Assembly: GCA_021827645.1 (NCBI GenBank)
Contig: JAKAVA010000060.1
Location: forward strand, 1 to 64,000
Reading direction: 5' to 3'
Source: Planctomycetota bacterium
GTDB taxonomy: Bacteria; Planctomycetota; Phycisphaerae; WQYP01
Length of the DNA: 64,000 nt
Positions within the stretch are counted from its first letter, which is position 1. Every line of letters starts with the position of its first letter. Under the pieces are notes generated by a model. It was not told the origin of the DNA. It was given only the letters and a program-made list of their open reading frames with translations, and ran no database searches. Positions 1 through 8,294 of this stretch are shown piece after piece. Position numbers and translations under genes: made by a program.

Positions 1-110
1 GCCGCAAAGTCATGACATCTTCCATGCGTGATTCCACTGACCAACCCGCAACGGTAAAACATCGACATCCGAAAGGTCGCGGGGAGAAAGGCGTGTTATT
101 TAGGTATGGA

Positions 111-530
111 TCAGATTCTCAGCGCGCAGTGCTGGCGCAGCAGGGAGTTGTCACTGCTGTGTAGGCTGACGCTTGCTATGTCGAACAGAACGCGGTGGCT
201 CGCTGGCGACACTAACCCTGAGGGGGCTGAAAATTGGAACATGGCTGCCACGCGGACCGGCTGAGGTTGGCAGCTGAGTCGCTGTTCTTGGAGTGTGGCA
301 CGAATGATATGATGGCAGCACATAAGGTCCGCTGGTGCGCTGCCAATGGATTCCGTGGCTCGCCGCAACACATAAAATCCGGCTCTCCGAGGGGTAGCAG
401 ACGTGCTGTGGCTTGCTGAACATTCGCCCCACGGTAACAATAATCGATTATTGCATGGGCACCACATCGGCGATAGACCCAAGACAAGCGCCAGTAGCGA
501 AATAAGGATGTGCCTGAATCGCCCGTTCAT
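111..530 (-). CDS. hypothetical small secreted Cys/His-containing protein
   Basis: I do not recognise this 139-residue protein. From the ATG at 530 it begins MNGRFRHILISLLALVLGLS, a good signal peptide, followed by a mature part containing CPC, a CCHH cluster and further Cys and His residues, so it could bind metal or be disulphide-bonded outside the cytoplasm. The reading frame has an upstream extension to 575, but the signal peptide argues for the start at 530. No convincing ribosome binding site is visible. It lies downstream of the fluoride operon on the same strand after a 154-base gap, with no evident functional link. It may also be a chance open frame; the signal peptide is the only positive evidence. 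Confidence 0.4.
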   Translation of the reverse strand: MNGRFRHILISLLALVLGLSPMWCPCNNRLLLPWGECSASHSTSATPRRAGFYVLRRATESIGSAPADLMCCHHIIRATLQEQRLSCQPQPVRVAAMFQFSAPSGLVSPASHRVLFDIASVSLHSSDNSLLRQHCALRI

Positions 531-684
531 ATGGGAATAAGGATAGGCCGTTCGTTGTCGGATGTCAAGTCGCACCAGCCCGAAAATGCATCCCGATTCG
601 CTCTGCCGGGATTGCCGTCAGACGCCGCGACGCTGGGGACTGTGGTGGCACATTCGCCTTGGGGCAGCATAAAGTTGGATCGGC

Positions 685-1431
685 TTATGCGGGGGCATGC
701 CGATAGGCGATGACTTTCACCTCTTCCATGGTGATCATTCCCTCGGTAACCATTGCATCGAGTTGTGGCAGAAGCAGCTGAATTTTCTCCCGTGAGTCGA
801 CCAGTTCAATCACGATCGGCAAATCGGAGGACATGGCCAAAATTCTGTCGGTGTGCATGACGCTGTTGGCACCGAACCCCATCACGCCTTGGAGCACCGT
901 CGCGCCGCTGAGCCCGAGTTCCCGGGCTTTATTCAGTATGGCTTCATGGAGCGGCTTTTTTTCGTATACATCTGACTCGCCGATGAATACGCGAAGCAGG
1001 ACGCCGTCGGAGTTGGTGTGCATGGGTAAACCTCTTTCAATATCAGGTAAAGTACTCAGGGGCTTGATGCGACCGAGAAGTTGCGCTTCGCCGCGGGCCG
1101 TACGTTCACGCGGGCGATATATCACAACGGCTGCACGTTCGAGGGTGGCGAGGCCGTGGTGAAGCAACTTTTCAGCAATGTCATGCAGGAAGGCAAGCAG
1201 TTTTTCGCCATCATCGACGCACTCGATGATGATTGGAGCATCGCTGATCAGATGCATGGGAGAGGGCTTGAGCATGCCGCGTTGACCAAAACCCATAATA
1301 CCGCGCAGAGCGGTAAGCCCGGCAAGTTTCTTCCGGCGTGCCATCTGTATCACGCTCTCGTATCTCGGCACAAGCATGTGCTGGTCGCCGGTGCGCATAT
1401 AAAGACGTAATAGAATTTTTTCGCCAGTCAT
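685..1431 (-). CDS. tandem DUF190 (PII-like) protein of the fluoride operon
   Basis: 248 residues made of two consecutive DUF190 domains, about 1-110 and 140-246. Each repeats the same core: a first strand ending in R-(L/V)-(Y/F), then a helix, then LTALRGIMGFG (39-49) or SGATVLQGVMGFG (175-187), then a P-I-(I/V)-I-E strand (66-70 and 205-209). DUF190 proteins have a PII/GlnB-like ferredoxin fold and are commonly encoded beside crcB, where they are presumed to regulate or accompany fluoride export. The usual family member has one domain of about 110 residues, so this is an internal duplication or fusion. It follows crcB by 65 bases on the same strand and should share its riboswitch-controlled transcript. 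The biochemical role is inference; the domain call is firm. Confidence 0.88.
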   Translation of the reverse strand: MTGEKILLRLYMRTGDQHMLVPRYESVIQMARRKKLAGLTALRGIMGFGQRGMLKPSPMHLISDAPIIIECVDDGEKLLAFLHDIAEKLLHHGLATLERAAVVIYRPRERTARGEAQLLGRIKPLSTLPDIERGLPMHTNSDGVLLRVFIGESDVYEKKPLHEAILNKARELGLSGATVLQGVMGFGANSVMHTDRILAMSSDLPIVIELVDSREKIQLLLPQLDAMVTEGMITMEEVKVIAYRHAPA

Positions 1432-1496
1432 TTTGTGTCGTCCATGGCCGTAATCTCATATGAGTATGTGGAGCCGCAGGATTATTGTATCCGCGT

Positions 1497-1883
1497 TTAA
1501 CTGGTTCTCTGCCCCAGAATAACACCGAGCCGCACGGCGATAAGCCCCAGCGCCACACTTCCGGCGATATAGAGAATGCCGCGAGCCACTTCACCGGCGG
1601 CAAGCATGCGATCAGATTCAAACATATAGGTGGAAAATGTGGTATACGCACCGACGAAACCGATGGCAATTCCGCCCCGGACAACATCTGAGATCTGAAG
1701 CCGCGAATGGGCCCAGGTAAGAAACCAACCGAGAAAGAACGAGCCGGTGATGTTGATGAGCAGGGTGCTCCAAGGGAAGAAGGCGCTGTAACGACCGAGC
1801 AGCCTTGCCACGCCGTAGCGGCATAAGCTGCCAAAAAAGCCGAAGAGGCCGATGCTCAGGCACATGATGAGCGTTTTTTTCAC
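1497..1883 (-). CDS. crcB: fluoride ion channel/exporter CrcB (Fluc)
   Basis: 128 residues, the usual length for a Fluc subunit, with four hydrophobic segments. The family signatures are present: the GSLCRYG loop near residue 18-24, the asparagine of LLINITGSFFLG (41-52), and GFVGAYTTFSTYMFE (75-89), which supplies the phenylalanines and TTFS track lining the fluoride pore. The protein acts as an antiparallel dimer in the inner membrane and lets F- leave the cytoplasm. The start is GTG at 1883, chosen because AGGAG sits seven bases upstream. Upstream on the same transcript lie a fluoride riboswitch and an intrinsic terminator, so expression should rise only when fluoride is present. The DUF190 gene follows in the operon. 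Confidence 0.96.
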   Translation of the reverse strand: MKKTLIMCLSIGLFGFFGSLCRYGVARLLGRYSAFFPWSTLLINITGSFFLGWFLTWAHSRLQISDVVRGGIAIGFVGAYTTFSTYMFESDRMLAAGEVARGILYIAGSVALGLIAVRLGVILGQRTS

Positions 1884-1900
1884 AGCAACTCCTATTCACT

Positions 1901-1939
1901 TAAAAAACAAAAAACCTCCGCGGTTGACACCGCCGAGGT
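1901..1939 (-). terminator. intrinsic terminator of the fluoride riboswitch
   Basis: On the minus strand ACCTCGGCGG, loop TGTCAA, CCGCGGAGGT forms a nine-pair stem with one G-G mismatch, followed immediately by a run of T residues interrupted by one G. It lies between the riboswitch aptamer and the crcB ribosome binding site, the expected place for a transcription-terminating expression platform. In the fluoride-bound state the hairpin should be disfavoured and crcB transcribed. Confidence 0.85.
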
Positions 1940-1970
1940 AAAACACAATCCCGGCAGGGCGCTGCCCGCC

Positions 1971-2022
1971 AGGAGTTATCATTCCCAAATCAGTTGGGAC
2001 GGTTCAGGTGAACTCCATCACC
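1971..2022 (-). promoter_or_regulatory. fluoride riboswitch (crcB RNA motif)
   Basis: Read on the minus strand the segment begins GGTGATGGAGTTCACC, continues through a hairpin CCCAACTGATTTGGG, and ends ATGATAACTCCT. These are the conserved pieces of the crcB motif: the GGNGATGG-type first stem and loop, the second hairpin, and the 3' TGATnnCTCC that pairs back with the GGAG of the first loop as a pseudoknot. It precedes crcB and a terminator hairpin. The match is by eye; a covariance-model search would settle its exact limits. Confidence 0.92.
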
Positions 2023-2039
2023 TTTTGTAATATTTCCTC

Positions 2040-2067
2040 ATATTATTTGAACCGGGGCAAATGTCAA
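2040..2067 (-). promoter_or_regulatory. sigma-70-type promoter of the fluoride operon
   Basis: On the minus strand a perfect TTGACA (-35, positions 2067-2062) is followed after 16 bases by TAATAT (-10, positions 2045-2040). Transcription would start near 2033, about ten bases before the riboswitch aptamer. Position and match to consensus are both good. Confidence 0.75.
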
Positions 2068-2157
2068 TTGCATCAGGACCCGACTTATAGCCAGTTTCAG
2101 GCCGTGGTATGCGGCACAGGTACGGGCGAGAGTTACGCGGGCGCGGTTGAGAACTAT

Positions 2158-2188
2158 CGGCACATTAAATGTGCCGACTATCCTGCAC
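2158..2188 (-). repeat. dispersed intergenic palindrome, family B, copy 1
   Basis: CGGCACATT-A-AATGTGCCG is a perfect nine-base inverted repeat with a one-base centre (2158-2176), followed by ACTATCCTGCAC. Read on the minus strand this is GTGCAGGATAGT then the palindrome. The same arrangement recurs at 35630-35660 and 58074-58103. It sits between the fluoride promoter and the tRNA gene, outside any gene. Confidence 0.7.
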
Positions 2189-2270
2189 TGGTCTGGACGA
2201 CGAACAACCACCGGATATGATCAGGGAACATGTGTGGGGGCGTGGGCGGCCGCTTTTTACAGCGTATCCA

Positions 2271-2341
2271 TGGAGACGAGGGGAATCGAACCCCTATTTG
2301 CGCATTGCGAACGCGCCGTCCTGCCGTTGAACGACGTCCCC
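2271..2341 (-). tRNA. tRNA-Ala (anticodon CGC)
   Basis: The minus strand folds into a full cloverleaf: acceptor GGGGACG/CGTCTCC, D stem GTTC/GGAC, anticodon stem GCGCG/TGCGC around loop TTCGCAA, and T stem AGGGG/CCCCT around TTCGATT. The anticodon is CGC, reading GCG. The acceptor contains the G3:U70 wobble pair that is the main alanine identity element, and the discriminator base is A. The 3' CCA is not encoded, so it would be added enzymatically. The variable loop is four bases. Confidence 0.93.
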
Positions 2342-2567
2342 GCGATAGCTAAAGGATATTACAGTCTCCCATGGGCTGCAAGTATGGCGAAAGATTGCAC
2401 GAAAAGATGCCGGCTTACGAGACCGTACCTGTCCGCCAACAAGGTGACGATCTGACTGGATTCAGAAAAATCCATCACACGAAGGCAAATTCCATCCGTT
2501 CGCACCGCTTCAGCCATCGGCTGTATTTTAGCATGAGACCGGAGATGGCGCCGATGCCAAGCATCAT

Positions 2568-4838
2568 TTACTCCCCGGAGTTGAGAATAAGCGTGTTCGC
2601 CATGCGGACCACCTTATGATGCTGCAATACCTTCTGCGTTGCATATTTCACCGGAATCATCACATGGAAGAGATGCGATACCTGATTGGATTCCGATACC
2701 GACAACACATGACCGTGTACCATCACTTCCGGCGTGTGGAAGGAGTAAAAAGTCAGCGGGATATCTTTTTCTCCCATGGCAAACACCGTCTGCAACCCCA
2801 CACCCTGATGCACACCCTCGACAGACGCAAGATGGGCAATTCTCTGACGACCCGCCGGCACCATCTGCTGTAGATCACCCAAAAACGCGATCCGGGATGG
2901 AAGCAGCGGAGCCAAAACCCAATACGCCCACTTATGGGGTGCCAGGGTAACTCGTATTGTATGATCGCGATTAAACAGGACAGTTTTGCCTGTGAAATAA
3001 TTTCTCGCAATCCACACCCCATGCGGATCAAGACCGAGACTGCGCGGCGTGAGAATGACGGTGGAATGAAACCCGGTACGGCGATACACGAACACCAGGG
3101 TGCTTCGAATATGTCTGCCGGTATGCGTGGTGGCCACCAGCGGAATCTTTCGTCCCAACGCATCATTGACGATCGTCTGATCAGTCGGCATCAGCGGAGC
3201 CGCCGGTTTCACCAGACGACCATCCGCCCGCGTGGCCATGTCAATATTCTTCGGATCAATCCGACCCAGTGGATCACCTACTCCCACCGGTCCACCGGAA
3301 AGCAGCGAGAGGAGCATGTTTCCGCGCTCATTACTCATGAAAACATCGGACCACGGCCAGGCGCCAACCGCGTGGATGAACATGGAATTGTAGATGAAGT
3401 CCCGCCAGAAAGCGGGTACGAAGCGGTCGCCTGCCCCGCGCATGAAGATAACATCACGCAGAACACCGGCTTCCATGAGGAACCGACTGGTCTCCATACA
3501 ATAAATGAGGGATATATGCCGGGCGGCCATTGCATGAGCCATCCCATGTGCGAAATCTCTTGCCAAAGAAAGATGAATATGAAGCTGCGGGGATCGACCA
3601 TAGATGTTGACGAGCCAATCCTGCTCCATGGCTTGCACGCCGCTGTCGGCCAGATATTTTGCGCGTGAGCGCCAGTAGGCCGGGTCCACCGCCGCGATGC
3701 CGGAGATTTTGTACATCTTGCGATAGGGGCTGTGATAGGCGATCCAGCGGGTATGTACGACAAGCGGCAGACCAAGCTGATGTTGAAACGCAGCCAGACC
3801 ATGGGGAAAAAGTTGATGAGAGGCCTGATAGAGCCATATGCCGCCGAAATGGTTCCATCGATTATGCCGGGGCAAATTACCATTCATCGCACTGAGCTTA
3901 CGGCCGGTAAAGAAATGGTATGATTTCTGATACCACCAGCTATCGAGTTCCATGTATCCCAAGTGGATGTGATTTTCGGCATATTCGGACGCCATTTTCA
4001 GAAGCGTGCCGGTGTAACCATATTTTTTGTCATAGTTGTAGAAGTAGGAGGCACCGTTGTCCGTCCAATAGCCAAAATCACGCAATATAGGCGTCGCCTC
4101 CTGTGATGTCGCCGGCCGATGGTGCAGCGTTCGGAAGGCATCACCCCACGCAGCAATGGTTCTGCGAATACCGCTTCCAAATATCATGATTGTCTGATGC
4201 GATTCTTTCAGTGCCATGCCGACGGTGCCTTTATTAAAACCGTCGGCGATGAGATTTTCACCATTGCCATAGAGACGCGAAACCAGTATTTCCGATGCGG
4301 GAGAGAAGATACAGGTCTGATATTTTTTATTGAAAAATACCCAGGGAGTTGCAGTGTTGACCAGTCTGAATCGAGGGGGAGAAAACTGCTGCCGTGTGAG
4401 CCCCATGTGCATCAGAGCCGGTGGTGCGCTGGTGAAGACGGGGAAGCGGGCGCCCGCCAATTCATCAGCCGCACTGAAAATAATTGCTCCGCGCCTGGGA
4501 TAAACCGTGGCGGTAAATTGTGTTGGCACGCCGGTCTGCTTCCAACTGAGTTGGATTCCTTTGCCCAGGGATGTGCTGACGGTCGACTGCTTGATATCCT
4601 CCGGCAACGTGGTGGTTACACCCCTGTAACCCCAACGGGTTTTGGACCAGTACACGCGGTAATGTCCCGTGCTGGAAGAGAGGGTAAAGCGGATACCCGC
4701 ACCCGGCCGGAGCGTCCAAGTCTTCGCCTGCGTTGTCGAGGTCACTCCAAAACCGAACGCGATCAGCATGATGATGCCTGAAAAGCCGAATCGGTGGTTA
4801 CGGAACAACATTGCACAAATCGATGTAGGCCTCGCCAT
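2568..4838 (-). CDS. secreted glycoside hydrolase-like protein (GH31/GH36-type TIM barrel)
   Basis: 756 residues with an N-terminal signal peptide (hydrophobic segment 19-36, cleavage plausible after TTQA near 38). A beta-rich N-terminal region (about 40-240) precedes a barrel-like region with YWTDNGASYFYN (257-268), LDSWWY (298-303) and MEQDWLVN (404-411). Later comes a GPVGVGDPLG loop. An acidic residue closing a strand as in EQDWL is where clan GH-D/GH31-like retaining enzymes carry their nucleophile, so a role in cleaving an extracellular alpha-linked glycan is possible. The start at 4838 has TGAGGTGA upstream. It is transcribed alone. I cannot assign a family or substrate with certainty. 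Confidence 0.6.
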   Translation of the reverse strand: MARPTSICAMLFRNHRFGFSGIIMLIAFGFGVTSTTQAKTWTLRPGAGIRFTLSSSTGHYRVYWSKTRWGYRGVTTTLPEDIKQSTVSTSLGKGIQLSWKQTGVPTQFTATVYPRRGAIIFSAADELAGARFPVFTSAPPALMHMGLTRQQFSPPRFRLVNTATPWVFFNKKYQTCIFSPASEILVSRLYGNGENLIADGFNKGTVGMALKESHQTIMIFGSGIRRTIAAWGDAFRTLHHRPATSQEATPILRDFGYWTDNGASYFYNYDKKYGYTGTLLKMASEYAENHIHLGYMELDSWWYQKSYHFFTGRKLSAMNGNLPRHNRWNHFGGIWLYQASHQLFPHGLAAFQHQLGLPLVVHTRWIAYHSPYRKMYKISGIAAVDPAYWRSRAKYLADSGVQAMEQDWLVNIYGRSPQLHIHLSLARDFAHGMAHAMAARHISLIYCMETSRFLMEAGVLRDVIFMRGAGDRFVPAFWRDFIYNSMFIHAVGAWPWSDVFMSNERGNMLLSLLSGGPVGVGDPLGRIDPKNIDMATRADGRLVKPAAPLMPTDQTIVNDALGRKIPLVATTHTGRHIRSTLVFVYRRTGFHSTVILTPRSLGLDPHGVWIARNYFTGKTVLFNRDHTIRVTLAPHKWAYWVLAPLLPSRIAFLGDLQQMVPAGRQRIAHLASVEGVHQGVGLQTVFAMGEKDIPLTFYSFHTPEVMVHGHVLSVSESNQVSHLFHVMIPVKYATQKVLQHHKVVRMANTLILNSGE

Positions 4839-5145
4839 TATTTCACCTCAAATATCCGCACAACATCACATACCGATAGATCATCAGGACCGAAATTCAG
4901 CGGCTCTCAGCGCTCAACCATTCCCCTTTCGGTCTATGCCGTACCCAAGGAAGTCTAACGCGGCACATTCCGCTTCGCAACGCAGACAACCCATCTGTTT
5001 GACGGGATTTCTGGAAATCGACGTCGCGGCGAAAGTGGGAGTTGTCGATTATCCGCCCACTTGCTCGCCGGTGTGGGCAGATGTCCTGCTTCGATATTTG
5101 TGGCCGCGGAGTATACAATTGGGCTATAGGAGTTGTGATTGAAAC
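4839..5145. other. divergent intergenic region between the glycosidase-like gene and proA
   Basis: About 300 bases with no supportable gene; the long antisense frame here belongs to the shadow of proA. TATACAAT at about 5112-5119 could be a -10 element for proA, but no good -35 hexamer lies 16-18 bases upstream. AGGAG at 5128 is about 13 bases from the proA ATG, a rather long spacing. Confidence 0.4.
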
Positions 5146-6438
5146 ATGAATAAAACCGCTAAAGCCACCCCCGACACCAGCGACGAGATGAAGGCCGTCA
5201 TCGAGGCCATGGGACGCAGCGCCCGCGCAGCAGCCCGGATATTGGGGTCCACCGATGGCCAAACCCGAAACAGCGCCCTGAATAAGATGGCGGACGGCTT
5301 GGAAACGGCACATGCGGAAATACTTGAGAGCAACGCAAGGGACGTGGAAGCGGCGCGGAATGATGAAATTGCGGAGGCGATGATCAGCCGCCTGACCCTC
5401 ACGGACAAAAAGCTCGCATCGATGGCACAATGCATTCGCGAGGTGGCGGCCCAAGTTGACCCGGTCGGCCAGACCATTGAGGCGTATGATCGGCCGAACG
5501 GCCTGCGGGTGGAGAAGCGTCGAGTGCCTATTGGTGTCATTGGTATCATCTATGAAAGCCGGCCGAATGTAACGACGGATGCGGCTGCACTTTGCATCAA
5601 AAGCGGGAATGCAACCATCCTCCGGGGTGGCAAAGAGGCGAGCCATACCAATCAGGTGTTGGCTCGCGTGATACGTGAATCGCTGCAGTCGGCGGGTTTG
5701 CCGCCGGATTGCGTACAAATGGTGGAAACGACGGATCGCAATGCCGTCAAAGCCATGGTTCAGGCCGAGGGATTGATCGACTTGGTGATTCCACGCGGCG
5801 GTGAATCGTTGATTCGGGCGGTGGTGGAGCAGGCGACGGTACCGGTGATCAAGCACTACAAGGGCGTATGCCATATCTACCTTGACCGGGATGCCGATGC
5901 CGACATGGCGGTGAAAGTCGCGGTGAGCGCCAAAGTGGACGGTTGCATGGTGTGCAACACGGCCGAGTGCATCTTGGTTCACAAAGATATCGCCGCGCAG
6001 GTGCTGCCGCGAATTGCGATGGAATTTCGAAAAGCGGGAGTTCAGATGCGTGCGGATTCCCGTTCACTGGGCCTGCTGCAGGATGCCAAGCTGGCGACGG
6101 AATCGGATTGGGGACGTGAATATCTGGATCTGATTGTTGCCATTCGGCAGGTGAATTCAATTGATGAGGCCATCAGTTTTATCAATCAGTACGGTTCCGG
6201 GCATACCGATGCGATTATGACCCGCAGCATTGCGGCGGCGGAGAGGTTTACGACCGAGGTGGATTCTGCGAGCGTCATGGTGAATGCCTCGACACGTTGG
6301 GCTGACGGTTATGAATATGGCCTGGGTGCGGAGATCGGCATCAGCACCGACAAACTTCATGCCCGGGGTCCCATGGGGGCAGCCGATCTGTGCACCTATA
6401 AATTTATTGTTACCGGCAACGGCCACATACGGCGCTGA
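5146..6438 (+). CDS. proA: gamma-glutamyl phosphate reductase (glutamate-5-semialdehyde dehydrogenase)
   Basis: 430 residues, a typical full-length ProA. It reduces gamma-glutamyl phosphate to glutamate-5-semialdehyde with NADPH in proline biosynthesis. Visible family signatures are the PIGVIGIIYESRPNVTTDAA block (128-147), GNATILRGGKEA (154-165), VIPRGGESLIRAV (214-226), and the catalytic cysteine C270 within DGCMVCNTAE. The C-terminal EYGLGAEIGISTDKLHARGP motif (residues about 391-411) is intact. The partner glutamate 5-kinase (proB) is not next to it. It is a single plus-strand gene converging on uvrC, whose stop lies only 16 bases away. Confidence 0.97.
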   Translation: MNKTAKATPDTSDEMKAVIEAMGRSARAAARILGSTDGQTRNSALNKMADGLETAHAEILESNARDVEAARNDEIAEAMISRLTLTDKKLASMAQCIREVAAQVDPVGQTIEAYDRPNGLRVEKRRVPIGVIGIIYESRPNVTTDAAALCIKSGNATILRGGKEASHTNQVLARVIRESLQSAGLPPDCVQMVETTDRNAVKAMVQAEGLIDLVIPRGGESLIRAVVEQATVPVIKHYKGVCHIYLDRDADADMAVKVAVSAKVDGCMVCNTAECILVHKDIAAQVLPRIAMEFRKAGVQMRADSRSLGLLQDAKLATESDWGREYLDLIVAIRQVNSIDEAISFINQYGSGHTDAIMTRSIAAAERFTTEVDSASVMVNASTRWADGYEYGLGAEIGISTDKLHARGPMGAADLCTYKFIVTGNGHIRR

Positions 6439-6453
6439 CGCTTTCGGCGTGAC

Positions 6454-8232
6454 CTACTTTCCACCGCCCCGCCGCCGAGGCTTCTTTTTTTCACCCCCCC
6501 TGCCACCGAGTTTGGCCTTGAGTTCAGCCTCGGTCAGCACCTTAAATTCAGCGGAATTGCTGATTGGAGCGGAGGCGGCGGTGTCGGCGCCGGATGGCAT
6601 CCCGCCGACGGCTGAGACATCCTGTGCGCGGGGGCTCTTTTTTTTCCGTTTATTTTTGGCGTGGAGCAGATCTTGAAATTGCCGCCGGGCGATCAGCAGG
6701 TGGTGATACCCCTGCGCGAAGCGGTGGGCCTCATCGCGTGCGTGTTGCAGCAATTTCAGGGCGGAATTGGTACGGGCGAGTTTGAACGGCACCGATCGGT
6801 TTTGAACAAAGATTTCTTCTTCACGTTTGGCCAGGCTGATCACCATCGAAGGTTTGGAGGTCATTTTGGAAAACGCCTCCAGCGCCGCCGATAGTTGGCC
6901 TTGGCCGCCATCAATGAGCACCACATCGGGATAGAGTTCCTCTCCGGCGCCCGCAAGGCGGTAGCGGCGTGATACCACCTCCTGGATGCACCGAAAATCA
7001 TCAATTCCCGAGACGGTTTTGATGCGATATCGGCGATAGCCATCCTTGAACGGCTTGCCATCGATAAATGTCACCAGTGACCCGACCGTCGCCTCACCCT
7101 GAAAATGCGCGATGTCGATGGCCTCGATGGAGCGGATCGGATCGGGCAGTTCGAGCAGATCCTGCAGGTCCTTGAGTCCGTCGGCATGATTCTGAAAGAA
7201 TAGCTCCGGCTGCATGACTTTGGCGCTTTTTCCACGATGAGACAGCGCGCGGAGGGCTTTGATCTGATCGCGCAGCATCGCCGCCCGTTCAAAATCCCGG
7301 GCGGCCGCCGCCGCCTGCATGTCTGCGGTCATGACACGCAACGCATCACCCCGATTGGATTCCAGAAAGTGTTTCAACCGATCGAGATCAGCGGCATAAT
7401 CTTCCCGACTGATCTTGTCGGCGCACGGAGCGGAACATTGATGAATGTTGTAAAGAATACATGGGCGAAAGAACTTGCGGCGGGTGTCGGATTCCAAAAT
7501 ATCCAGATGGCAGGTGCGGAATTTGAATGCCCGCTGCATGTAAATCACAGCCTGTTTCAGGGCGTAGCCGCTGGTGAACGGGCCGTAGAGTTTGGAGCCC
7601 GCTGTGCGAGGTTGGCGGGTTACGTATACCCCGGGGAAATCATCGCTGGAGGTAATTTCCAGATACGGGTAGCTTTTGCCGTCGGTAAGCCGGGCATTAA
7701 ACCGGGGCTTGGTGTCTTTGATGAGGCGATTCTCAATCAGGAGGGCCTCAACTTCCGAATCGCAAAGGAGCGTATCAAAATCGACCACGTAATCCAGTAA
7801 CCGCTGCTTCACGGGCCCCAGATCGGTGGATGGCTGAAAGTAGCTGCTGACGCGCTGTTTGAGTGAGAGTGATTTGCCGACATAAATCACCACACCGCGA
7901 GAATCCTTCAAAAAATAAACGCCCGGGGATTCGGGCAGCGTGAGGGCCTTTTGATGCAACCGCGGCAGGCGGATGTCGTTGGGCTCTTCAGGCAGCGGAA
8001 GGCTGACATCGCCTGAGGGAACTTCCAGTACGATGTTGTCGTCAAAATCCTCGGCGGCACCGGACTCGCTTTCCAAACCGACCGGCGGATATGAAGATTC
8101 TGCGTCGGTATCCGGTTGAGATTCTTCGGGGACGGTGGATGCCGATTGCCTATCGAGAGTCGCCTCGTCCGGGCTCGCATCGGGTGCGTATGATGATTCG
8201 TGAGCAGAACGTGAAATGCGTCGGCCAACCAT
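6454..8232 (-). CDS. uvrC: UvrC excinuclease subunit, compact form without HhH tail
   Basis: 592 residues. After an unusual acidic 85-residue N-terminal extension come the GIY-YIG nuclease domain (about 97-180; SPGVYFLKD, VVIYVGKS, and EALLIENRL with its catalytic Glu and Asn), the Cys-rich insertion (C259-C270), a UVR motif for UvrB binding (about 302-335), and the RNase H-like second nuclease domain (IEAIDIAHFQGE, VVLIDGGQGQL, ARDEAHRFA at 498-506). Two regions usual in UvrC are missing. Only about 17 residues separate the UVR motif from the second nuclease domain, and the C-terminal tandem helix-hairpin-helix is replaced by an Ala/Ser/Lys/Gly-rich basic tail. It should make the dual incisions in nucleotide excision repair. 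Confidence 0.9.
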   Translation of the reverse strand: MVGRRISRSAHESSYAPDASPDEATLDRQSASTVPEESQPDTDAESSYPPVGLESESGAAEDFDDNIVLEVPSGDVSLPLPEEPNDIRLPRLHQKALTLPESPGVYFLKDSRGVVIYVGKSLSLKQRVSSYFQPSTDLGPVKQRLLDYVVDFDTLLCDSEVEALLIENRLIKDTKPRFNARLTDGKSYPYLEITSSDDFPGVYVTRQPRTAGSKLYGPFTSGYALKQAVIYMQRAFKFRTCHLDILESDTRRKFFRPCILYNIHQCSAPCADKISREDYAADLDRLKHFLESNRGDALRVMTADMQAAAAARDFERAAMLRDQIKALRALSHRGKSAKVMQPELFFQNHADGLKDLQDLLELPDPIRSIEAIDIAHFQGEATVGSLVTFIDGKPFKDGYRRYRIKTVSGIDDFRCIQEVVSRRYRLAGAGEELYPDVVLIDGGQGQLSAALEAFSKMTSKPSMVISLAKREEEIFVQNRSVPFKLARTNSALKLLQHARDEAHRFAQGYHHLLIARRQFQDLLHAKNKRKKKSPRAQDVSAVGGMPSGADTAASAPISNSAEFKVLTEAELKAKLGGRGGEKKKPRRRGGGK

Positions 8233-8240
8233 TTCACGTC

Positions 8241-8246
8241 ATTATA
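8241..8246 (-). promoter_or_regulatory. possible -10 element of uvrC (near-leaderless)
   Basis: A perfect TATAAT on the minus strand ends nine bases before the uvrC ATG at 8232, which would make the transcript leaderless or nearly so. No good -35 is visible at 16-18 bases, and no Shine-Dalgarno precedes the ATG, which fits a leaderless start. This is weak evidence from one hexamer. Confidence 0.3.
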
Positions 8247-8294
8247 GGATATGATTCGGGCCGATAAAGAGACTGGAAGCTCGTGGAGTTTTCA

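Noticed and set aside
4897-5982. 361-codon minus-strand frame
   Set aside because: Antisense shadow of proA, whose plus-strand protein has full family motifs.
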